Part shown: positions 16,857-23,223 of the stretch, one piece after another | How positions within the stretch are numbered: position 1 is the stretch's first letter | Layout: each line of letters begins with the position of its first letter | Source: Corynebacterium sp. | GTDB taxonomy: Bacteria > Actinomycetota > Actinomycetes > Mycobacteriales > Mycobacteriaceae | Reading direction: 5' to 3' | Assembly (NCBI RefSeq): GCF_030532195.1 | Contig: NZ_JAUNLP010000010.1 | Location: 1 to 42,548 of the forward strand | Length of the DNA stretch: 42,548 nucleotides | Notes under the pieces: generated by a model | Told to the model about the DNA's origin: nothing | Seen by the model: only the letters and a program-made list of their open reading frames with translations | The model's database searches: none | Position numbers and translations under genes: made by a program

Positions 16857-17951
16857 CTATTCCCGCTCGCCGTATTTCTTCATAAGCTTGGCGACGAGCA
16901 AATCGGTTGCCTCATCGTCAGCGAGAATTTGATCCAGCATCTGTCGGTATTCGCGCTGCCGAAGTGCTGTATCTTCTCCGTAGTCATCATAAGAATCGCC
17001 GGAGATATCGACACCGAAGTCGGATTCTTCGCTATCTTCTGTCGCTGAATCGTGCTGCGCCGTCGGCACAGGCGAATCCGCTGGAAAATCCGCATTGAAC
17101 TCTTCGAGGAACTCCTCGGCGTCGGCCTCGGCGTCGGAACGCGACACTCCCCGATCCACTTCAGCTTCAATGCGACGCTGCAGTGCCTTTTCCATCTGGC
17201 GGTGGCGCCAGCTGCGGATGCGCGCTGGCTCGAAGCGACGTCCGACTTCACGGCCTTTGCCCTCGGCTCGGCGGGCGAGAACGGCAATCTGCGCTGCTGT
17301 GTCATTGAGCGGTGCCCAGTCGGAGCGGGCAGAGACACGCCAATTTCCCCAGTACCCCACCAGTGATAGAGCGATGCTCACCAGCGGACCTATCACCATT
17401 GCCACGGCCAAAAAGCCCAAGTGGTGGCCGACAATAACGATCACCGCACACGCCACGGCTGGAATGACCGTCGGTTGATTGCCGCCGAAGACAGCCGGCA
17501 CGCGCCCGGTGACAATATCGCGAATCATGGAACCACCGGTAGCGGTAAAAACGCCCATCATGATGCACGGCAGAATTGGCAGTCCATATGTGACACCTTT
17601 GACGGTACCTGTTGCCGCCCAAAGTCCTGAGACCACCGCATCGCCGTGGACCTGGACATATTCCCAGGTCTTGCCCTTAAAATAGACAAAGCGCGCAATC
17701 AGTGCGCCGGTAAATGCCAAGATGAGATATTCCGGCTGGCTCATTGCCGCGACTGTGCCTTGATTAATCAGCACATCGCGGATCATGCCGCCGCCGAGTG
17801 CGGAGAACAGCGCGATAAAGAAGAAACCGATGATGTCGTAGCCGCGCTGCCTGGCTATGGTGCCGCCGATTATGCCCATGAGCAGGACACCGCTGACATC
17901 GGACCAGCGGTACATCGACTCAATGAGTGGATCTACTTCAGCGACGTTCAT
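16857..17951 (-). CDS. TRIC/UPF0126-family membrane protein with long acidic C-terminal tail
   Basis: About 364 residues from the ATG at 17951 (an in-frame TTG lies at 17960). The first 215 residues hold the two tandem UPF0126 repeats, seen as 'ALGGGMIRDVLI' and 'ATGGSMIRDIVTGRVP', with about seven helices. Prokaryotic TRIC-type proteins form trimeric cation channels. Unusual is a C-terminal cytosolic extension of about 150 residues: a basic part ('RIRSWRHRQMEKALQRRIEA') and then an acidic, Ser/Asp-rich tail ('DSEESDFGVDISGDSYDD'). It heads the three-gene minus-strand run and is divergent from the HD-domain gene with a gap of under 60 bases. Confidence 0.87.
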   Translation of the reverse strand: MNVAEVDPLIESMYRWSDVSGVLLMGIIGGTIARQRGYDIIGFFFIALFSALGGGMIRDVLINQGTVAAMSQPEYLILAFTGALIARFVYFKGKTWEYVQVHGDAVVSGLWAATGTVKGVTYGLPILPCIMMGVFTATGGSMIRDIVTGRVPAVFGGNQPTVIPAVACAVIVIVGHHLGFLAVAMVIGPLVSIALSLVGYWGNWRVSARSDWAPLNDTAAQIAVLARRAEGKGREVGRRFEPARIRSWRHRQMEKALQRRIEAEVDRGVSRSDAEADAEEFLEEFNADFPADSPVPTAQHDSATEDSEESDFGVDISGDSYDDYGEDTALRQREYRQMLDQILADDEATDLLVAKLMKKYGERE

Positions 17952-18009
17952 GATGTTCAAGCTTAGACGGTGCTATTTCTAAGGGGAGTCATGAAAGGTT
18001 GAGATACGA

Positions 18010-18642
18010 ATGCTTCAAGCCAGCGCCCTTGCCACGGCACTGCCGAGCGGCAGGCTCCTGCGCGCTATTGCCACCGCATCACGAGCGCACGATGGTCACT
18101 ACCGCAAAGCCTCCGGAGTGCCGTATATCAGTCATCCAGTTTCGGTGATGATGATTGCGGCGAGTATGACCAACGACGAAGACGTGTTGGTGGCAGCGCT
18201 TTTTCATGACATTTTCGAAGACGTACCAGACCACTACTCCCGCACAGAAATGGCAGCGGAGTTTGGCCCTCGAGTCGTGGAAATTGTCGAAGGCGTGACC
18301 AAGGACTCATCCTTGCCCACATGGCAAGAGCGCGCTGATGCCTACTTGGAGCAGCTTGCTCACGGCCGCGATGAGTGCATGATTGTGGCCGCCGCGGATA
18401 AGTTTCACAACCTCAGCCAAACTCTGGCTGACTTGGACCACGATGGGCACTCGATGTGGCAACGCTTTAACTCCACCCCGCGCCAGCAGTTGTGGTGGTA
18501 CTTGCAAGTGCGCGAGGTAATTGCCCATCGGTTGCCAAATCTATCCATTCTGACGGAGCTCGACGCGCTTATTCGGCAGCTCAGTTCCTGGATTGAAACC
18601 ACCCCGCCTTCGTTTTCACCTGCGGATTCCTCGTCACTTTAA
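18010..18642 (+). CDS. stand-alone HD-domain protein like (p)ppGpp hydrolases (small alarmone hydrolase-like)
   Basis: A 210-residue protein matching only the hydrolase half of RelA/SpoT proteins. The expected residues are all present: 'HYRKASGVPYISHP' (Arg32, His42), 'ALFHDIFEDV' (His66, Asp67, Glu70, Asp71) and 'AADKFHNL' (Asp130, Asn134). No synthetase, TGS or ACT domain follows. Proteins of this plan, such as Mesh1-like small alarmone hydrolases, remove the 3'-pyrophosphate of (p)ppGpp with a manganese ion. Other nucleotide substrates, including NADPH for animal Mesh1, are possible. It is cytosolic and divergent from the TRIC-like gene. Confidence 0.82.
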   Translation: MLQASALATALPSGRLLRAIATASRAHDGHYRKASGVPYISHPVSVMMIAASMTNDEDVLVAALFHDIFEDVPDHYSRTEMAAEFGPRVVEIVEGVTKDSSLPTWQERADAYLEQLAHGRDECMIVAAADKFHNLSQTLADLDHDGHSMWQRFNSTPRQQLWWYLQVREVIAHRLPNLSILTELDALIRQLSSWIETTPPSFSPADSSSL

Positions 18643-18707
18643 GCTATAAAAATATATGTTGATATAGCCAGTAACCCACTAAAGGGGGTACAGTGGCAGA
18701 CTGCACG

Positions 18708-18728
18708 GCGCGGTTATCCATACCGCGC
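18708..18728. promoter_or_regulatory. perfect hairpin/palindrome upstream of the MDR reductase gene
   Basis: GCGCGGT and ACCGCGC form a perfect 7-bp inverted repeat around a 7-base loop. It lies 38 bases before the ATG of the reductase. No T-run follows, so it is more likely an operator or leader hairpin than a terminator for the upstream HD gene. Confidence 0.4.
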
Positions 18729-18765
18729 GGCGATAAATCTAGGAATAACCAATAGGAGGACAATC

Positions 18766-19800
18766 ATGACTTCCGCTGATGGATCAACCACGACCGACCT
18801 GCCCACCACTACTCAGCAGTGGGTTCTTGCATCCCGCCCGACCGGCATGCCGACCGACGAGAACTTCCGTCTCGAGACCGTCGATTTGCCAGAGCTTAAC
18901 GACGGCGACATTTTGGTAGCTAACAAGGTCGCAACAGTCGACCCGTACATGCGTGGCCGCATGAACGACGTGAAGTCCTACATTCCACCATTCCAGATTG
19001 ATGAGCCGATGACCGGCGGTGCCGTGGGTACCGTCCTTGCGTCCAAGTCGGACAAATTCAAGGTTGGAGATACTGTCCGCCACTCTTACGGCTGGCAGAC
19101 CAATGCTGTTATCGCCGACTCCGAGGCAACTCCGGTTGACCTGAATGTTGCACCGGCGGCTGCCTACCTGGGCATCCTGGGTCTTACTGGCCTTACCGCT
19201 TACACGGGCCTGACTGCTGTTGGCGAGATGAAGGAAGGCGACATCGTCTTCATCTCCGGAGCTGCTGGCGCAGTTGGCTCGGCTGCTGGCCAGTTCGCTA
19301 AGCAGATGGGCGCATCCCGCGTTATCGGTTCTGCTGGCTCTGACGAGAAGGTCAAGCGCCTGCTCGAGCTCGGCTTTGATGCCGCCTTTAATTACAACGA
19401 CGGCCCGGTTGCAGAGCAGCTAGCTAAGGCCGCACCGGAGGGCATCGACTTCTACTTCGACAACGTCGGCGGTGACCACCTGGAGGCCGCTATCGGCGCT
19501 ATGCGCACCTTCGGCCGCATCGCAATGTGCGGTGCAATCTCCCAGTACAACGACACCGAGGCTCCGACTGGCCCACGCAACCTGGCCCTGGCCATCGGCA
19601 AGTGCCTCACCCTGCGTGGCTTTGTTCTGGGCAAGTACCTGCACCTAGCTAGCGAGTTCCAGCAGAAGATGGCTCCTCTGGTCGTCAGCGGCAAGGTTGC
19701 TTACGATGTCACTACACGCCATGGCATCGAGAACATGCCGTCGGCATTCCTCGAGCTGTTCAGCGGTGGCAACACCGGAAAGATGGTCGTGGAGTTCTAA
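18766..19800 (+). CDS. NADP-dependent zinc-free MDR reductase (CurA/leukotriene B4 dehydrogenase-like)
   Basis: A 344-residue oxidoreductase. Its signatures are 'VDPYMRGRMNDVKSY', 'GGAVGTVLASKSDKF', the NADPH loop 'ISGAAGAVGSAAGQFAKQMG' near residue 165, 'YFDNVGGDHLEAAI' and 'RIAMCGAISQYN'. These place it with bacterial curcumin reductase CurA, YncB and prostaglandin reductases, which reduce conjugated enones with NADPH. The ATG follows AGGAGGA with good spacing. The sequence here is rich in preferred codons, suggesting good expression. The natural substrate is unknown. Confidence 0.9.
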   Translation: MTSADGSTTTDLPTTTQQWVLASRPTGMPTDENFRLETVDLPELNDGDILVANKVATVDPYMRGRMNDVKSYIPPFQIDEPMTGGAVGTVLASKSDKFKVGDTVRHSYGWQTNAVIADSEATPVDLNVAPAAAYLGILGLTGLTAYTGLTAVGEMKEGDIVFISGAAGAVGSAAGQFAKQMGASRVIGSAGSDEKVKRLLELGFDAAFNYNDGPVAEQLAKAAPEGIDFYFDNVGGDHLEAAIGAMRTFGRIAMCGAISQYNDTEAPTGPRNLALAIGKCLTLRGFVLGKYLHLASEFQQKMAPLVVSGKVAYDVTTRHGIENMPSAFLELFSGGNTGKMVVEF

Positions 19801-19845
19801 GTTCTCCCCCCCCTCCCCATCACATCTGAGAATCGGAGCTAATTG

Positions 19846-20451
19846 ATGAGTGCGCACAAACCCTCGCTGTTTACCACGAACACACTGGTGGTTCGCGAAA
19901 CACGGACGTTTATGCGCAGTGAATTCTCCATCGTCAATGATGAAGGCACCCCGATTGCCCGCGTTGTGCAGGCGGGCAGTCTGGGGCGCCGCATGGTGGG
20001 CCTCGGTATCAAGTACGACATTCTCGATATCGACGAAGATGGCAAAGACGGCGACAAGCTGCTGACCATCACCGATCCGCCCAACATCTTCGGCGACACC
20101 TACAAGGTCATCAAACCCACCGGCGCACAGATTGCCACGGTGAAGACCAAGCGCTTCTCATTCAAGTCCCGTCTTCAGCTATCTATTCAGGGGCTTGACG
20201 ACGTCGACGCTGACGGCGGCTTTCGCGGTCGCAACTACGCCCTGAACAGCAAGGGTCGTCGGATAGCGAAAATTGACCGGAAGTACCGCGGCCTCAAGGG
20301 CGCATTGACGGGCAAGGACACCTATGCCCTGCACCTGGAGCCAAACCTGAACGAGGAAACGCGCGCGGCCGTGATCGGTACGGCGTTAATTATTGATGTC
20401 ATTCGACGCAAGCAAAGCGCTGCGGCAAGCAGCGCCAGTGCCAGCAGCTAG
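19846..20451 (+). CDS. LURP-one-related/scramblase-like family protein
   Basis: A 201-residue protein of the LURP-one-related (Tubby-like/DUF567) beta-barrel fold. Repeating strand pairs are visible: 'SIVNDEGTPIARVVQ', 'DEDGKDGDKLLTITDPP', 'KVIKPTGAQIATVKTKR' and 'YALNSKGRRIAKIDRKY', then a hydrophobic C-terminal helix ('AAVIGTALIIDVIRR'), which in this fold packs inside the barrel. The function of bacterial members is unsettled; a membrane-lipid association is suggested by the scramblase-like relatives. The ATG at 19846 follows GGAG, and a TTG just upstream is ignored. It converges on the MFS gene, the stops sharing CTAG. Confidence 0.8.
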   Translation: MSAHKPSLFTTNTLVVRETRTFMRSEFSIVNDEGTPIARVVQAGSLGRRMVGLGIKYDILDIDEDGKDGDKLLTITDPPNIFGDTYKVIKPTGAQIATVKTKRFSFKSRLQLSIQGLDDVDADGGFRGRNYALNSKGRRIAKIDRKYRGLKGALTGKDTYALHLEPNLNEETRAAVIGTALIIDVIRRKQSAAASSASASS

Positions 20452-21794
20452 CTCTTAGTTTTCTGGAGATGCGCCTTCGGCGCGGAAACTTCCTTCAGCC
20501 TGCTGGACATAAACACACCCACCAGGCCCATCAGTGCGAGGAAGATCAGCGCTGACGCCGAGCCAAAGCTCGCGATAACACCAGACAGCGCACCGACAAT
20601 CAGCAGCATGATGCCCATAATGGTGTTGGCTGCGCCGACATACTCGGTGCGCTTGTCCCCTTCTGCCATGTCAACGACATAGGTCGATCGCGCCACGCGA
20701 ACACCGGTGTGGACCACACTCATAGCAAAGAATCCCACAGGGAAGATCCAACCGTTCGCGCCACTTGGCAGCCACAGGGCACTTGCCACCAGCAGGAACA
20801 GGATAATGGAGCCCATCAGCGAGGAGTAGGTCATCACCTTCTTCGACGAGCGGTCAGACCAGACGCCGGCAATTTTGCCGCCGACCAATGACGCCAGACC
20901 AGCGGCGACCATGAAAGTACCGACGTTGGCGGTCGGACCACCAGCGCCTGCAGGCCCAGCACTATCCAGGTCAGCACCAGCCTCGGCGCTCAGCGCCACG
21001 ATGAACGAGGTCGACAGCGATGTGACCAGCAGCAGACTTCGGACAATCACAAAGTCGCGGAAGTCCTTGTCGTCGGCGAACAGCCGCCACGTATCGTGCC
21101 ACCATGTCCTGTTAGGACCACCAGATTCTGGGTCATTTGTCGGCTCAACAATGCCCTTGAAAATCATCACTGCCGCTACCCACGACAGCGCAGCTGCGAA
21201 AATTAGTCCTGCAACCAGGGGCTTTGAAATATGATCGCGCAACGCCCACAGCAGCGCACCGACCAAAATGGCAGCGACACCACCGAGCATGGCAGAACGG
21301 CCACTGATTTGGCCGCGTTGGCCCTTTGCAATCGTGCGTCCCTGCACGTCCTTAGACGCCATTGAGCACAGTGCACGCGAGGTAGCGAAGCCGGCCAATG
21401 CAATAATGACGGCTACACCGAGAGCCACGCCTTCAAGAAACAGCGCTGCAAGACCAATGAGTACTGCTGCCGTGGCTTGGCCGAGCGCGCCGACATTCCA
21501 CACCCTGGTACGGCGAGGTCGAGCCTTCACCCACGGCGTCAATGCAGCCTGCGGCAGCATCGAGCCGGACTCACGAATTGGCACGAGCATTGCAATGAAG
21601 AATGCGGGGACGCCAGCCGATTGCAGTAACCATGGCAGCAACGTCTTAGCCGCCACAATCTGGTCACCGACGTTTTGCAGGCCATGTGCCCACACGTAGC
21701 GCTTGGCATTTGCGCGGGAGTTATCAGGTGCGGAAGTCCGCTGCGAGCTGGACTCTGACTCAGCCGGCTGAGCGGCATCGGGACTAGCAGTCAT
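20448..21794 (-). CDS. major facilitator superfamily transporter
   Basis: About 448 residues from the ATG at 21794; an upstream extension in frame would run through the operator region and is rejected. Twelve or so hydrophobic segments alternate with short loops, with a Lys/Arg-rich loop ('WSDRSSKKVMTYSS') in the MFS pattern. The N-terminal 30 residues are polar and Ser-rich. The substrate cannot be read. The gene is divergent from a PadR regulator, and two palindromes lie between them, so control by that regulator and a role in efflux of a toxic compound are likely but inferred. Confidence 0.85.
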   Translation of the reverse strand: MTASPDAAQPAESESSSQRTSAPDNSRANAKRYVWAHGLQNVGDQIVAAKTLLPWLLQSAGVPAFFIAMLVPIRESGSMLPQAALTPWVKARPRRTRVWNVGALGQATAAVLIGLAALFLEGVALGVAVIIALAGFATSRALCSMASKDVQGRTIAKGQRGQISGRSAMLGGVAAILVGALLWALRDHISKPLVAGLIFAAALSWVAAVMIFKGIVEPTNDPESGGPNRTWWHDTWRLFADDKDFRDFVIVRSLLLVTSLSTSFIVALSAEAGADLDSAGPAGAGGPTANVGTFMVAAGLASLVGGKIAGVWSDRSSKKVMTYSSLMGSIILFLLVASALWLPSGANGWIFPVGFFAMSVVHTGVRVARSTYVVDMAEGDKRTEYVGAANTIMGIMLLIVGALSGVIASFGSASALIFLALMGLVGVFMSSRLKEVSAPKAHLQKTKS

Positions 21795-21840
21795 AGTTCC
21801 AACGGTACCTGTCTTTAAGAAACCGTTGCGGAAACTCTTA

Positions 21841-21853
21841 GTTACCCAGTAAC
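21841..21853. promoter_or_regulatory. candidate PadR operator, copy 1
   Basis: GTTAC-CCA-GTAAC is a perfect 5-bp inverted repeat with a 3-base centre in the divergent MFS/PadR region. It is about 47 bases from the MFS ATG, close enough to block its promoter. Confidence 0.6.
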
Positions 21854-21864
21854 CTAGAATCATG

Positions 21865-21877
21865 GTTACCGAGTAAC
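21865..21877. promoter_or_regulatory. candidate PadR operator, copy 2
   Basis: GTTAC-CGA-GTAAC, extended by one pair to GGTTAC/GTAACC, repeats the first palindrome with centres 24 bases apart. It lies 35 bases before the PadR start, suited to autoregulation. Two near-identical palindromes in a short divergent gap next to a regulator gene are strong grounds for an operator. Confidence 0.62.
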
Positions 21878-21912
21878 CAATCGTTGAGCAGCAGTTCTAA
21901 GGAACCAAACCC

Positions 21913-22470
21913 ATGCCCATCAAACACTCCCTCCTGACTTTTCTCAGTGAGGAACCCTTAAGCGCCAGCGAACTCCGCGAAAAGTTTTTGCAGGAGATGA
22001 GCGGTGTCTACACCCTCAACCAGGGCCAGGTCTCGCAGACCATGACGCGTCTTATGCGCGATGACCTCGTCAGCTCCCAGGAAGTCACCTCCCCCAATGG
22101 TCGCACGGTGAGTCAGTACTCGCTCACCGAAGCAGGACTAGAGGAACTGAATAGTTGGTGGGGCGCCACTATCGACCAGCCGGGGCCGACACGTGATGAG
22201 CTCGTCATCAAGTTCACACTCGCCGCCCGGCGCGACCCGACGGTGTTCATTGAGTTACTCGATGCACAGCGATTCGCAACCCTGCGGCAATTGCGAAGCC
22301 TCTCCACGGAGGCCGCACAACTGCCGTCGTCACGCACGGCAGAGCGTCTTCACGTCGAGCGCCGCATCTTTGAACTCGAAGGAATTCTCCGCTGGCTCGA
22401 CCGGATCGAAGCGCTCTCACCGACCACCGACAATGACAACGCCAACACCCAGGACAAAAATCATGAATAA
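21913..22470 (+). CDS. PadR-family transcriptional regulator
   Basis: A 185-residue regulator: N-terminal PadR winged helix-turn-helix ('HSLLTFLSEEPLSASELREKF', 'LNQGQVSQTMTRLMRDDLVSSQEV', 'SQYSLTEAGLEELNSWW') and a C-terminal helical Vir-type dimer region ('RLHVERRIFELEGILRWLDRI'). PadR proteins usually repress drug or phenolic stress exporters and lose DNA binding when the compound binds. It overlaps the next gene by eight bases and so forms one operon with the ABC transporter that follows. The paired palindromes upstream are its likely operators. Confidence 0.9.
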   Translation: MPIKHSLLTFLSEEPLSASELREKFLQEMSGVYTLNQGQVSQTMTRLMRDDLVSSQEVTSPNGRTVSQYSLTEAGLEELNSWWGATIDQPGPTRDELVIKFTLAARRDPTVFIELLDAQRFATLRQLRSLSTEAAQLPSSRTAERLHVERRIFELEGILRWLDRIEALSPTTDNDNANTQDKNHE

Positions 22471-23221
22471 CCCACGCAACTCCACTACCGACCATCCCAT
22501 GCCGCTGGAATTGCGCGACGTCTGTGTCACTTTTGGCTCGGGCGCACGCGAGGTCCATGCGCTGCGCGACGTGTCATTTACGCTCCACCCCGGCGAGCTC
22601 GTCGCCATCATGGGGCCCAGTGGCTCCGGCAAGTCGACGCTGCTCAACGTCGCAGGGCTCCTCCAGAAGCCGACGTCGGGAAGCGTGCTTATCGACGGCG
22701 ATGATGTCAGCGACCTCTCTGCGGAAAAGACCGCCCGCCTTCGCCGTCGTCACTTAGGCTTCGTCTTCCAGCACTTTAACCTTGTGCCGACACTGACGGT
22801 CAGCGAGAATGTGTCGCTGCCACTCGAGCTCGACGGCATGAGCCGGAAAGAGTGCCGTGCTGTGGCGCGTCAGGCACTGGAAGAAGTCGGGCTCAAAGGC
22901 TTCGACGACCGCTTCCCCGAGGAAGTCTCTGGCGGCCAAGCTCAACGCATCGCCATTGCGCGAGCGCTGATTGGCCCGCGCCAAGTGCTGCTTGCCGACG
23001 AGCCCACGGGTGCGCTCGATACCGCGACAGGTGATGCTGTGATGGAGATTTTGCGCTCGCGCGTTGATGCTGGGGCGTCGGGAATTCTTGTCACTCATGA
23101 GCCACGCTTTGCCTCCTGGGCGGACCGCGTAGTCATGATGCGCGACGGCAAGCTCTCCAGCGATAACTCTGAGCAGAGCAATCGCCGTTACTTCGGCTCA
23201 GCTGCAAAGGCGGGTGAATAG
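22463..23221 (+). CDS. MacB/LolD-type ABC transporter ATP-binding protein
   Basis: A 252-residue ATPase, taken from the ATG at 22463 inside the PadR stop region. It shows Walker A 'GPSGSGKSTLLNV', the Q-loop 'GFVFQHFNLVPTLT', signature 'VSGGQAQRIAIARAL', Walker B 'VLLADEPTGALD' and switch His in 'ILVTHEPR'. The pattern is that of the MacB/LolD/FtsE group, which drives mechanotransmission rather than ordinary transport through FtsX-type permeases. Two bases separate it from the permease gene. It is probably part of a drug, peptide or lipid extrusion system under PadR control. Confidence 0.93.
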   Translation: MNNPRNSTTDHPMPLELRDVCVTFGSGAREVHALRDVSFTLHPGELVAIMGPSGSGKSTLLNVAGLLQKPTSGSVLIDGDDVSDLSAEKTARLRRRHLGFVFQHFNLVPTLTVSENVSLPLELDGMSRKECRAVARQALEEVGLKGFDDRFPEEVSGGQAQRIAIARALIGPRQVLLADEPTGALDTATGDAVMEILRSRVDAGASGILVTHEPRFASWADRVVMMRDGKLSSDNSEQSNRRYFGSAAKAGE

Positions 23222-23223
23222 GA

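Noticed and set aside
21795..21863. N-terminal extension of the MFS protein through the palindrome region
   Set aside because: It would place both candidate operators in or at the coding sequence; the ATG at 21794 gives a usual MFS N-terminus.
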